Source: Pseudobdellovibrionaceae bacterium (GTDB lineage Bacteria; Bdellovibrionota; Bdellovibrionia; Bdellovibrionales; JAMPXM01). Taken from it: a DNA stretch of 22,390 bases. The stretch lies in assembly GCA_022843085.1 (NCBI GenBank), contig JALHOI010000003.1, positions 1-22,390 of the forward strand, in the 5' to 3' direction. Under the pieces are notes generated by a model, which had not been told where the DNA came from, made no database searches, and saw nothing but the letters and a program-made list of their open reading frames with translations. The stretch's first letter is position 1; each line of letters begins with the position of its first letter. Positions 1 through 7,948 of the stretch are shown here, one piece after another. The position numbers were made by a program, and so were the translations under genes.

Positions 1-1048
1 CGAGACTACCCGGCAGCGTCAATCGGCATTTTTCAAAGGACCTTACAAACGAAGAGGGGGGGGTGCTAGGTAGTGCACTTTCAGAAAATTTTTTCTGATC
101 CAAGAGATCTTTTAAAGGGGGGACATCTCGAACGGGCGCGCCTGGCCCGCTTTGTCGAATGAAAGCCGTCGCATACTTTGACACTTCCCTGAGTCTACGA
201 AGCGCCATTTCGTCGCGGACAGGATCGCTTGACTGCGCGGATTTTAGTTTCTCGAAGATCGGGTGATCAAGATTGTATGTCCCTGTTATGTCCTGCAGGG
301 CTTCGGGATTTTGTTTCTTTGCCGCTTCGACTTCTTGCCGCACTTGACCATAGATTTTCATGAGGGCTGCGTGTCTGGCCTGTGGCTCAGCGGCCTGATC
401 GAAGTTTGCAGTTTCGACGGTGCGAGCAAACCGTTTCGCTTCTGCTTCGCCCTCGCGCGCGTAACTCATCAATTGGTCGATTTGGGCTGGTTGGGCCGCC
501 GGGTGACGGCGAGTAAGTTCGGCCCGAAGCGCACGTTCGGCTGATTCGGTCGTCGTGAATTCCCCGCCAGGTTCTGACCTCGCAAGACTTTGCGCTAAGG
601 CATCGGTGTAATCGCCGAGGGCGACGGCGGCCATGACGGACGCTTCAGCGGACATCGTAGTTTCCGAAATTTGACTGAACCTTGATCGAAAGATCTGATC
701 GCCTTGGTAGAGCCACTGCCACTGCGCCTGAAAGTCGGCCTCGGCCTCGGCGTCGACCCGTTTCATATCGGCGTCTCGTCTCGGCCCGTCGCGCGTCACC
801 TCTCGGAAACCCGCTTTTTCGATTTCAAAAAAATCTGAGCACACACTTGAGGCACAATCTCGACCGGCCTCGAGCTCCTCGGCTTCGGACTTTCCTGCAA
901 GTTCTGTTAGTAAGCCTTGAACCCGAGCATCCATCGGCGCACCGCTGCTTGCTTTGCAAAAGGGGTCTGCGTCGACGCGTTGACCCAGGCAAACCACCGC
1001 GAGAACCAACGCGGAAACCAATACAAATGAACGCCTTAAAGTTCGCAC
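1..1048 (-). CDS. Secreted protein of unknown function, C-terminus cut by window edge
   Basis: An open minus-strand frame runs from a GTG at 1048 to the left edge with no stop, giving at least 349 residues. The first 27 residues form a classic signal peptide: a basic start (RTLRR), a hydrophobic core (SFVLVSALVLAVVCLG) and a likely cleavage after VDA. No lipobox is visible, because the residue before the Cys in the core is Val. The mature part is hydrophilic, rich in Ala, Glu and Arg, mostly helical in character, with early cysteines (DPFCK, RDCASSVCSDF) that could form disulfides in the periplasm. An in-frame stop lies just upstream of the GTG, so this is the longest possible start; the ribosome site is weak (GAAGAG very close). 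Near the left edge the frame crosses an 8-base C run. I do not recognise the family. It lies downstream of phaR but is separated from it by a terminator. Confidence 0.75.
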   Translation of the reverse strand, partial: MRTLRRSFVLVSALVLAVVCLGQRVDADPFCKASSGAPMDARVQGLLTELAGKSEAEELEAGRDCASSVCSDFFEIEKAGFREVTRDGPRRDADMKRVDAEAEADFQAQWQWLYQGDQIFRSRFSQISETTMSAEASVMAAVALGDYTDALAQSLARSEPGGEFTTTESAERALRAELTRRHPAAQPAQIDQLMSYAREGEAEAKRFARTVETANFDQAAEPQARHAALMKIYGQVRQEVEAAKKQNPEALQDITGTYNLDHPIFEKLKSAQSSDPVRDEMALRRLREVSKYATAFIRQSGPGAPVRDVPPLKDLLDQKKFSESALPSTPPSSFVRSFEKCRLTLPGSL

Positions 1049-1225
1049 TCTTCAAATTGTCGCATAAAATCGAGAGCCCGAATCGTCCAGAATCGGTGTC
1101 TTCATCGCGAGTTATCACTCGGCCTTTGTCGTGACTTCTGAGCAAAGTTTGAGGTCGAGTTTGGCGAAAGCCGCTGGCCCTCAGTCTTCGCTGTCAGTTC
1201 AAACCGACCACAGGTTCTTCTTAAT

Positions 1226-1257
1226 AAAAAAAACGAACCTCGCGGCTCGTTTTTTTT
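1226..1257 (-). terminator. Intrinsic terminator after phaR
   Basis: An 8-base A run, a 7-bp stem (ACGAACC against GGCTCGT, one mismatch), a 4-base loop and an 8-base T run make a rho-independent terminator. It is near symmetric, so it could work in both directions, but it sits about 30 bases after the phaR stop on the minus strand and so should end that transcript before the secreted-protein gene. Confidence 0.85.
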
Positions 1258-1286
1258 GCTCTTGATCGGCTTCAGTCTTTCGACTT

Positions 1287-1898
1287 TTAGTTATCGAGGG
1301 ACTTGTTTGAATTCGGAAGGCTCGGTGTTTCTTCGCTCGCAAATTTGTTGGCGAAGTCGGTCGAATCGGCAGCGGCCGCTTTTGCAACTCGGTTCTCAAG
1401 CGACTGCTTGAGTTCGTCGTTCGAAGTGCGTTCCGGAGCGGCGACAACAGCTTCAGTTCGAGCGAAATCTTGCGGAATCGCTCCGAGTTTAGCGAGGTAG
1501 CTCGAGATCGAACCGTTCGCATTTTGGATGATTTCACGAAGCGTGAAGAGCGGAGCGTAAGCCGACGCCTTCTTTTCTGCTTCGAAAATGATCTGTGTCA
1601 GCGTCGCAGCCGTGATGTCATTTTTAGTTTTGTTGTCGATGACCATCACTTCTTCGTTGGTGCGAATCATTTTTGCGATGTCGTCGAGCGTGACATAGCA
1701 GCTTTGCTGCGTGTCATAGAGTTTGCGGTTCTGATAGCGCTTGATGATCTTGGTCTTAGAACTCGAGCGAGTGCTAACGGTGTTGGTCACCATTCCTCCG
1801 TTGTTCAAACTGCTATTCATGAGGACCGCTTCCTGTCCGCTCATTGGCCCGTGTCCGTTGTTGATCAAAGTGCCTCCCATCGGAGATATCTCCCCCAT
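1287..1898 (-). CDS. phaR: PhaR-type polyhydroxyalkanoate synthesis regulator (PHB_acc_N domain)
   Basis: Residues about 49-112 match the PHB/PHA accumulation regulator DNA-binding domain: KIIKRYQNRKLYDTQQSCYV, then TLDDIAKMIR, then MVIDNKTKNDIT and LTQIIFEAE. In characterised bacteria, PhaR binds DNA and PHA granules and represses phasin genes and often itself. The 203-residue frame starts at an ATG at 1898. Family members usually reach the KRYPNRRLYDT motif within some 10-15 residues, whereas here a 48-residue Gly/Asn/Ser-rich stretch precedes it, with in-frame alternatives at Met7 (1880) and at a GTG (Val37) preceded by GGAGG. The start is therefore uncertain. The C-terminus (residues 140-203) is Ala/Ser/Glu-rich and low in complexity. 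No PHA synthase or phasin is seen in the window, so a role in PHA control is inferred from the domain only. Confidence 0.85.
   Translation of the reverse strand: MGEISPMGGTLINNGHGPMSGQEAVLMNSSLNNGGMVTNTVSTRSSSKTKIIKRYQNRKLYDTQQSCYVTLDDIAKMIRTNEEVMVIDNKTKNDITAATLTQIIFEAEKKASAYAPLFTLREIIQNANGSISSYLAKLGAIPQDFARTEAVVAAPERTSNDELKQSLENRVAKAAAADSTDFANKFASEETPSLPNSNKSLDN
1882..1893. promoter_or_regulatory. Perfect 12-bp palindrome at the phaR start
   Basis: GGAGATATCTCC is a perfect palindrome lying between the first ATG (1898) and the next in-frame ATG (1880) of the phaR frame. It overlaps the purine-rich stretch that would act as ribosome site for the second ATG. It could be an operator for autoregulation, or a structure that hides the second start. 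Chance occurrence is possible. Confidence 0.35.
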
Positions 1899-2406
1899 TT
1901 TCGAAACCGTTTCTAACTACGTTTTTTCAAAACGTTCCCTCGTCGAGTGGTTCTGCTTGGTTCGAGACTTTTTCAAGAATCTTGACGCAAGCTTTCTTCA
2001 CCCCGGAATCTCTCTGCCGCCGCTTGGCCCGTTCGCACACTCTTAACCTTCAAGCAACCGTCCGGACTTCTCGCCAGATTTTTTGCCAGATTTCTTGTTG
2101 GTCCTCGAGCGTTCGATCTACTTCGCGCGTTAGAAAGTTTCCTCCCCAAAACCGAGCGAACCATAAGCAGCCCGCCACAGCTTGTCAAGCTGGCGAGCGA
2201 ACTGCCAGCACAAACCCCAAACCACTGAAATCTCATAACTTTCATGAAACTTTTGACCCAGTCGCGCGAGATGTCGCCCTGCTTCTTGGGAGAAGAAGTG
2301 GCGTTTCTTCAACGACTCGCGTCTATGGCCGAGCGGTTAGGGTGCTCAAGTTTCCGGACCTAGGTGCCGATCCCACCCAGACCTGGTCTCGAACTTCGGA
2401 GGTCTC
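1899..2406. other. 508-base intergenic gap, divergent promoters expected
   Basis: The gap lies between phaR (minus) and the pseudopilin gene (plus), so it should carry both promoters, but I see no clear -35/-10 pair. Two short minus-strand frames look somewhat protein-like: 2130-2312 (60 codons, TTG start, Trp-rich, containing VVWGLCWQFARQLDKLWRAA) and 2050-2178 (42 codons, GTG start, ending LEDQQEIWQKIWREV). They are in different frames, overlap and have no good ribosome sites. They could be a broken small gene or chance. A tRNA-Ser/Leu-like D-arm string near 2330 does not fold into a tRNA. Confidence 0.4.
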
Positions 2407-2883
2407 ATGCGATCGATACCGCGAACTGAAGCAATTTCGAACCGGCGCTTCGGGACGACAGACCTCGCGATTGTCATGGGCTTGTGGAGCGCCATGGCGG
2501 TTTTGATAGGCGGCGTTTTGTCCGAGCTCGCGGCCGATACCGAAACACCTCTGGCGAAAGCACAAAGCGAGGCCTTCGCACTCCAACTCGCTGAAGGTCT
2601 CGACTTGGAACCAGCGACCGATCCATCGCGGGGCGCCCGAGCTCCGGCGTCAGAAATGGGCGACCCGGCTCTTCGGTCGGGAGTGCTTGGGAAAGATCCT
2701 TGGGGGCACGCCTACCAGTACAAAATCGTCTCTGAGGGTGTCATCGTTTGGTCGCAAGGTAAAAATAGCGAATGCGATTCGAAAGAAGCTCTAACACGTC
2801 TCGATTCGGGACATTCTCTCGCTGAGTTCAATTTTGTCGGTGATGACGTCGGTTTTGTTCAGGCCCGCCATAAGATTCGTTGA
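2407..2883 (+). CDS. Divergent GspG-like type II secretion pseudopilin
   Basis: The gene encodes 158 residues. A short basic leader ending in Gly16 (SNRRFG) is followed by a hydrophobic helix (residues 20-38), as in prepilins cut by prepilin peptidase. The C-terminal half has the major-pseudopilin signature: DPWGHAYQY (97-105), then VIVWSQGKN (112-120, equivalent to the YSxGxDG strand) and FVGDDVGFV (143-151, equivalent to the acidic calcium-loop end). The usual Glu at position +5 of the mature helix is absent (Ala21) and an Asp sits at +3. A strong ribosome site, GGAGG at 2398-2402, fixes the start. No other type II secretion genes are in the window, so it is probably an orphan pseudopilin or a GspG-fold protein with another role. 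The next gene (TPR lipoprotein) starts 116 bases on in the same direction. Confidence 0.65.
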   Translation: MRSIPRTEAISNRRFGTTDLAIVMGLWSAMAVLIGGVLSELAADTETPLAKAQSEAFALQLAEGLDLEPATDPSRGARAPASEMGDPALRSGVLGKDPWGHAYQYKIVSEGVIVWSQGKNSECDSKEALTRLDSGHSLAEFNFVGDDVGFVQARHKIR

Positions 2884-2999
2884 TGCCGAACATGGTTTTC
2901 CGATGGGTCGAGTCCTGATTTCGAAAAAGGTTACTTCGGAATGTCCGGATTCCTTCAAGACCGCATCAGAAGAGGCCGATTCGAGAACTGGAGGGTTTT

Positions 3000-4925
3000 A
3001 TGCCCAGTTCGAAATCGGTTCTTCGAAGCCTCTCGCGCGCTGCCGCAATTCTGCTTTTCGCTACAGGTTGCGCGACCACTGGAAGCGAGTGGACATCAGA
3101 TTCTGCGCCTGTCGCGTTTACCGATAGCACTGTCGACATCGTTGATCGCGCGCCGGCCTCGATGGGAATTCCCCGGGACATCGATAAGACTCTCGATTCA
3201 AACAGCATGCGTGCTCAGGCTGATTTTCATTTCACACTCGGCGAAACGTTTTCGCTGGAAGGAAATACAGCGAAAGCTATCGAAGAATATCGTCTTACGC
3301 TTGTTTATGATCCACAGTCGACCGCGGTGCGACTGCGCCTTGCGGGCGAGTACGTAAAGCAAGGAATGGTCAGCGAAGCCATCAATCAGACCAAATCGGC
3401 AATCGAGATTAATCCGAGCAGCGTCGATGCGAGAATGTTGCTCGGTGGACTCTACTCCTCACTTCGGGTTTTTGACGAGGCGTTGAACCAGTACGAAACT
3501 GTTCAAAAAATGCAGCCTGAGAACTTTGATGCCCCGATGTTCGTGGGTGCCTTGTTTGCCGAGCAAAAGAAATTTGGCGAGGCCGCCGCACGATTTGAGA
3601 AGCTCGCAAAAAAATCTGAGAATCCAAATGCGCATGTCGCTTGGTACTACTTGGGTCGCGTGCGTCTGGAAGACAACAAAGATGACGTCGGAGGCCGTGC
3701 TGAAGCTGCGTTTCTTCAGTCGCTTTTTCAAAAACCGTCATTTGTTGACCCGCTTTTGTCCCTTGGAGCGCTGTATGAAACGACCGGGCGCAAAGAAAAA
3801 GCGATTAGCCTCTACGCCGCGTTTCAAGAAAAGCACGGTCCGAATGCGACGGTCGCCGAAACTCTCGCTCAGGTTTATCTCGAGCGCGAGCAATACACAC
3901 AGGCCCTTCAGCAGTTTGCCATTATCGAATCGTCAGATCCCGAAGATCTAAATGCGCGGGTTAAGATCGCCTTTATTCTCATTCAAGAGAAGCGTTACAA
4001 CGAGGCGATTACGAAACTCGAAGACCTACTTGGACGGATGCCGTCAGCTGACAAAGTTCGATTTTATCTCGGGGCGGTCTACGAAGAAGTAAAAGACTAT
4101 AAAGCGGCTATTCCTCACTTTCTTAAGATCGAAAAGGCGAGCCCATTTTTTGCTGAGTCTCGAATTCATGCTTCGTATCTTTACAAAATCGTCGGCGACA
4201 GCGCGAAGGCCGTGACCACGATGGAAGAAGCGATCAAAGAGATGCCCGACCATGCTCCCTTCTACACGCTCTACGCGTCTCACCTCGATGATCGTCGCGA
4301 GTTTGCGAAAGCGGCCGCGATGTTGAAAGACGCCGTTCAGCGGTTTCCTAAAAATGCTCAGCTTCACTATTTTCTTGGCAACATGTACGACCGTACCGGC
4401 AATCGAAGCGCGACGATCGATGCCATGAAAGCCGTACTTACGATCGAAGCTGACCACGTTCAGGCGCTAAACTACCTTGCCTACACCTACGCGGAAGCCG
4501 GAACCGAGCTGGAAACGGCTGAAAAATTGGCGCGACGCGCCCTCGAACTCAAGCCTCAAGATGGATATGTCATGGATACACTGGGGTGGGTGTTATTTAA
4601 GCGGGGTTCGTTTGAAGAGTCCGTCAAAGTTTTAGAAGACGCGCACCGGCTGCAACCCGACGAAGCGATCATTGCCGATCACCTCGGAGACGCCTACTAT
4701 TACTTCCGTATGCCCGAACGAGCGAAGCGGCTCTACGAAAAGGCAGCTTCGATTGCAGAAGAAGATAAAAATAAGGGCGGGCGAGACGGAGTTCATGTTG
4801 AAGCCAACAGTGGATCAGACACCGGCGGGGTTTCGATCGAAAAGATTCGTGCGAAAATTGTGGTCATCGATCGGCAACAAGATAACGCGACAACAACGAC
4901 TCGCCGCCCGGCTTCAGCAAAATAG
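3000..4925 (+). CDS. Large TPR-repeat lipoprotein (PA4667-like)
   Basis: The gene encodes 641 residues. The N-terminus is a lipoprotein signal (basic start, hydrophobic AAAILLFATGC, lipid-modified Cys about residue 24). From about residue 70 to 605 the chain is nearly all tetratricopeptide repeats, roughly 14-15 helix pairs with the usual spacing of Gly, Ala, Tyr and Pro. The last repeats (ALNYLAYTYAEAG, ELKPQDGYVMDTLGWVLFKR, ADHLGDAYYYF) match the C-terminal repeats of Pseudomonas PA4667-type proteins, which lie just upstream of lolB, as here. The tail is Asp/Glu/Lys- and Thr-rich. The start is set by GGAGGG about 5 bases upstream. It is likely a scaffold anchored in the envelope; the partner is unknown. 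The 3' end overlaps the next gene, implying coupled translation. Confidence 0.85.
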   Translation: MPSSKSVLRSLSRAAAILLFATGCATTGSEWTSDSAPVAFTDSTVDIVDRAPASMGIPRDIDKTLDSNSMRAQADFHFTLGETFSLEGNTAKAIEEYRLTLVYDPQSTAVRLRLAGEYVKQGMVSEAINQTKSAIEINPSSVDARMLLGGLYSSLRVFDEALNQYETVQKMQPENFDAPMFVGALFAEQKKFGEAAARFEKLAKKSENPNAHVAWYYLGRVRLEDNKDDVGGRAEAAFLQSLFQKPSFVDPLLSLGALYETTGRKEKAISLYAAFQEKHGPNATVAETLAQVYLEREQYTQALQQFAIIESSDPEDLNARVKIAFILIQEKRYNEAITKLEDLLGRMPSADKVRFYLGAVYEEVKDYKAAIPHFLKIEKASPFFAESRIHASYLYKIVGDSAKAVTTMEEAIKEMPDHAPFYTLYASHLDDRREFAKAAAMLKDAVQRFPKNAQLHYFLGNMYDRTGNRSATIDAMKAVLTIEADHVQALNYLAYTYAEAGTELETAEKLARRALELKPQDGYVMDTLGWVLFKRGSFEESVKVLEDAHRLQPDEAIIADHLGDAYYYFRMPERAKRLYEKAASIAEEDKNKGGRDGVHVEANSGSDTGGVSIEKIRAKIVVIDRQQDNATTTTRRPASAK

Positions 4926-5604
4926 TAGGTCGCACGCCGCGGTCGCCATTTTCATTTTGGTTCTTTCAGGTTTCGGCTGCGGAACCAAGCCCATCACCGA
5001 AACGGCTCGCAAGCCCCGTTCGAATTCTTCTGAGTTTGGCCAGTGGCGGGGTTCAGGCTCGGCCAGTCGGACAATGGTGTCTGGCAAAGGCACAGGCAAG
5101 GGTTCGAAACAAGAAAGTTGGACGGTCAACCTTGAAGTCGTATCGCGAACGCCGGGAAACGGGCGAATCGAAGTCTCGGGTGCGATGGGTGTCTACGGTG
5201 GAACAATTGCTTGGAACAAAGCCGAGACTCGAATTCTATTGCCGCGGCAGCGAAGGTTCGTGATCGCACCTAATTCGTATCGCGCGTTCGAGGCGATTCT
5301 TCCTTTTCCTATTTCTCCGTCCGAGGTTGAAGCAATTCTGTTCGATCGCGAATTCGACGCGAAAGCCCTGGCCGCGCGGAAGATCACCTGCCGCGATGAA
5401 GAGCCTTTGCAGATCTGTTCAAGTGCCGACGGCTTTTCGCTTCAGCGAAGCCGCGGTTACGAGGAAGTCGATTTCGAGGTCCAGACCGCCGACGGCGGAA
5501 AAGTCAAAATGCGCTTGAAGCCCGTCGTCGCGAAAATTGCAGAACGCTCCGAGCTTTGGCAGCTCGAGCCGCCCCGCGGCTTCAAAGTTATTCAGAACCA
5601 ATAG
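4795..5604 (+). CDS. Putative LolB-like outer-membrane lipoprotein
   Basis: A hydrophobic segment ending in a lipobox (AIFILVLSGFGC) is followed by about 200 residues rich in beta strands. These include an early GQWRGSGSA strand, RIEVSGAMGVYGGTIAW and a turn segment LPFPISPSEVEAILFD, a layout like the half-barrel of LolB and DUF4292 proteins. Lipoproteins of this fold accept or insert other lipoproteins at the outer membrane; that role is inferred. Position supports it: in Pseudomonas a TPR gene of the same kind precedes lolB. The ATG at 4795 has a GGAG site but gives a 61-residue pre-Cys region, too long for a normal signal. A TTG at 4858 gives 40 residues, so the start is unsure; both overlap the TPR gene. 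A weak GC hairpin without a T run overlaps the stop (5604-5621). Similarity to true LolB is low. Confidence 0.6.
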   Translation: MLKPTVDQTPAGFRSKRFVRKLWSSIGNKITRQQRLAARLQQNSRSHAAVAIFILVLSGFGCGTKPITETARKPRSNSSEFGQWRGSGSASRTMVSGKGTGKGSKQESWTVNLEVVSRTPGNGRIEVSGAMGVYGGTIAWNKAETRILLPRQRRFVIAPNSYRAFEAILPFPISPSEVEAILFDREFDAKALAARKITCRDEEPLQICSSADGFSLQRSRGYEEVDFEVQTADGGKVKMRLKPVVAKIAERSELWQLEPPRGFKVIQNQ

Positions 5605-5792
5605 CGCCTCCTTATGGGCGCCATCACTGGGACGCCAGAAAAGGTGCCGCCAGGACGTTACCGATCAACGTCTAGAATTGAGGCTTTCGTGTATCTGCTT
5701 CTCGGCCTAGACGCTGCTGTCGGTTTCTGGTTGGAGCATGGCCGTTGGTCTGTCACAATTTTTACAGGGGAACGTCTCAAAGGGGAACATTG

Positions 5793-7895
5793 ATGGGTAA
5801 TTCAGGGGCGGCTTCAGGTTCAGGTAATTCATTCGACCTCGCGGGCCTAATTAAGGATTGGAACGGGAATAAAAAATTCCGCGATCTGTCTTGGTCGGGT
5901 ACGTTTAACGACTACCTCGCCCTGGTGAAAGACAATCCGAAGGTGACCCGCAATGCGTTTCAACGCATGTACGACATGGTCATCGAGAAGGGTTCTGAGG
6001 AATACGTCGATTTCAAGAAACAAATCGTGCGCTACAAGTTTTTTGACGACGCCGACAACGACGGTAAAGACGCCGTCTTCGGCCTCGATATCTCGTTGAT
6101 GAAACTCGTCAACGTGCTTCGATCGGCCGCACTCGGCTATGGAACAGAAAAACGCGTTATTCTTCTTCACGGTCCTGTCGGTTCAGCGAAGTCGACAATT
6201 TGCCGTTCGCTGAAGCGCGGTATCGAAAACTATTCGAAGACCGACAATGGCGCCATGTACACCTTCGAATGGGTCGACGAAAAAGGTGAGCTTCAAGGTT
6301 TGCTCGGCAAAGAAGTAAAGTCGTTTCAGTCGCCGATGCACGAAGAGCCGTTGCTTCTAATTCCCGACGATCTTCGCCCGAAAGTGGTCGAAGAACTTAA
6401 TCGCGGAAACAAAACTGAATTTCGCGTGAACATTGAGGGCGAACTTTCGCCACCGTCGCGATTCATCTTTAGGTCTTTGATGGAACGTTATGCTGGCGAC
6501 GTCACGAAAGTTTTGTCGCACGTTCGTGTCAAGCGACTGGTCTTAAGCGAAGCCGACCGTATCGGCATCGGCACCTTTCAGCCTAAAGACGAAAAGAACC
6601 AAGATTCGACCGAACTTACCGGTGACATCAACTACCGCAAGATCGCGGAATATGGTTCAGATTCGGATCCGCGTGCGTTCAACTTTGACGGTGAATTTAA
6701 CGTCGCCAATCGCGGAGTGATTGAATTTGTCGAAGTGTTGAAGCTTGATGTTGCGTTCTTGTACGACCTGCTTGGGGCGTCGCAAGAGCACCGAGTTAAG
6801 CCAAAGAAATTCGCGCAGACGCACATCGACGAAGTGATTATCGGTCACACCAACGAGCCCGAGTATCGCCGTCTTCAGGATAACGAGTTCATGGAAGCTC
6901 TTCGCGATCGAACAGTGAAAATCGACATTCCGTACATCACGAAGTGGCGCCACGAAGTGAATATCTACAAAAAAGATTTTAACTCGCGAAAGCTTCGCGG
7001 TGTTTCGATCGCACCACATACGGTCGAAATGGCGGCGATGTGGGCGGTTCTAACGCGGCTCGAGAAGCCCAAGAAGGCCAATCTGACTCGGCTTCAGAAG
7101 ATGAAACTTTACGATGGCCGCACGCTTCCGAATTATACCGAAGACAACGTCAAAGAACTTCGCAAAGAATCGACTCGAGAAGGGTTCGACGGAATCTCTC
7201 CACGTTACATTCAAGATAAGCTTTCGAATGCTTTGGTGAATGCTCAGCAGGGAAACCGCGGTTCCGTGAACCCGTTCATGGTCTTGAACGAGCTTGAATC
7301 GGGATTGAAAAGCCACGCACTGCTTTCGAACGATGAACTTCGCAATGAGTTTAAAGAATTGCTTGGCGTCGTTCGGCAAGAGTACGAAGAGATTATCAAG
7401 GGAGAAGTTCAACGTGCAATTTCGGCTGACGATTCAGCCTTGGCTCGTCTGTGCGCGAACTACATCGACAACGTTAAGGCTGTGACGCACAAAGAGCGCG
7501 TTCGCAACCAGTTTACGGGTCAAGATGAAGAACCGGATGAGCGGCTGATGCGCTCGATCGAAGAGAAAATCGAAATTCCTGAATCTCGTAAAGACGACTT
7601 CCGCCGCGAGATCATGAACTACATCGGCAAACTGTCGATTGAGGGCAAAAAATTCGATTACAAAACGAACGAGCGGCTACATAAGGCCATCGAACTTAAG
7701 CTTTTCGAAGATCAAAAAGATTCGATCAAGCTGACGTCGCTGGTTTCGTCTGTCGTCGACAAAGAGACGCAAGAGAAAATCGATATCGTAAAGTCCCGCC
7801 TTATCAAGGACTACGGTTACGACGAGATTTCGGCCAACGATGTTCTTCACTACGTCGCAAGCATCTTTGCTCGCGGAGATGTGAAGAATAAGTAG
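5793..7895 (+). CDS. prkA: PrkA-family serine protein kinase (YeaG)
   Basis: The gene encodes 700 residues (E. coli YeaG is about 640). The N-terminal PrkA AAA-like domain carries a Walker A loop, GPVGSAKS, at residues 127-134, after the RVILLH strand, with the FDDADNDG insertion before it. The C-terminal part corresponds to the PrkA kinase-like domain. The start was chosen at the ATG at 5793 because AGGGGA lies 6 bases upstream; an in-frame ATG at 5745 lacks such a site. PrkA proteins act in nitrogen- or stationary-phase stress (enterobacteria) and sporulation (Bacillus). It is the first gene of a three-gene operon with yeaH and spoVR, the conserved genomic partners. The reading frame is intact. 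Confidence 0.95.
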   Translation: MGNSGAASGSGNSFDLAGLIKDWNGNKKFRDLSWSGTFNDYLALVKDNPKVTRNAFQRMYDMVIEKGSEEYVDFKKQIVRYKFFDDADNDGKDAVFGLDISLMKLVNVLRSAALGYGTEKRVILLHGPVGSAKSTICRSLKRGIENYSKTDNGAMYTFEWVDEKGELQGLLGKEVKSFQSPMHEEPLLLIPDDLRPKVVEELNRGNKTEFRVNIEGELSPPSRFIFRSLMERYAGDVTKVLSHVRVKRLVLSEADRIGIGTFQPKDEKNQDSTELTGDINYRKIAEYGSDSDPRAFNFDGEFNVANRGVIEFVEVLKLDVAFLYDLLGASQEHRVKPKKFAQTHIDEVIIGHTNEPEYRRLQDNEFMEALRDRTVKIDIPYITKWRHEVNIYKKDFNSRKLRGVSIAPHTVEMAAMWAVLTRLEKPKKANLTRLQKMKLYDGRTLPNYTEDNVKELRKESTREGFDGISPRYIQDKLSNALVNAQQGNRGSVNPFMVLNELESGLKSHALLSNDELRNEFKELLGVVRQEYEEIIKGEVQRAISADDSALARLCANYIDNVKAVTHKERVRNQFTGQDEEPDERLMRSIEEKIEIPESRKDDFRREIMNYIGKLSIEGKKFDYKTNERLHKAIELKLFEDQKDSIKLTSLVSSVVDKETQEKIDIVKSRLIKDYGYDEISANDVLHYVASIFARGDVKNK

Positions 7896-7948
7896 CCCGA
7901 GCAGATTTTTTCTTCGTTATCTGTTCCTTTCTGCGGTTTGGAGAGTGA

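Noticed and set aside
682..1145. Open frames on both strands over 682-1145
   Set aside because: They overlap the secreted-protein gene in other frames and have Arg/Ser/Pro-heavy composition typical of shadow frames.
2325..2400. tRNA-Ser/Leu-like string (TATGGCCGAGCGGTTA, later GGTCTCGAACTTC)
   Set aside because: The D-arm and T-arm look right in isolation, but no acceptor stem or anticodon stem pairs, so it is not a tRNA gene; at most an old remnant.
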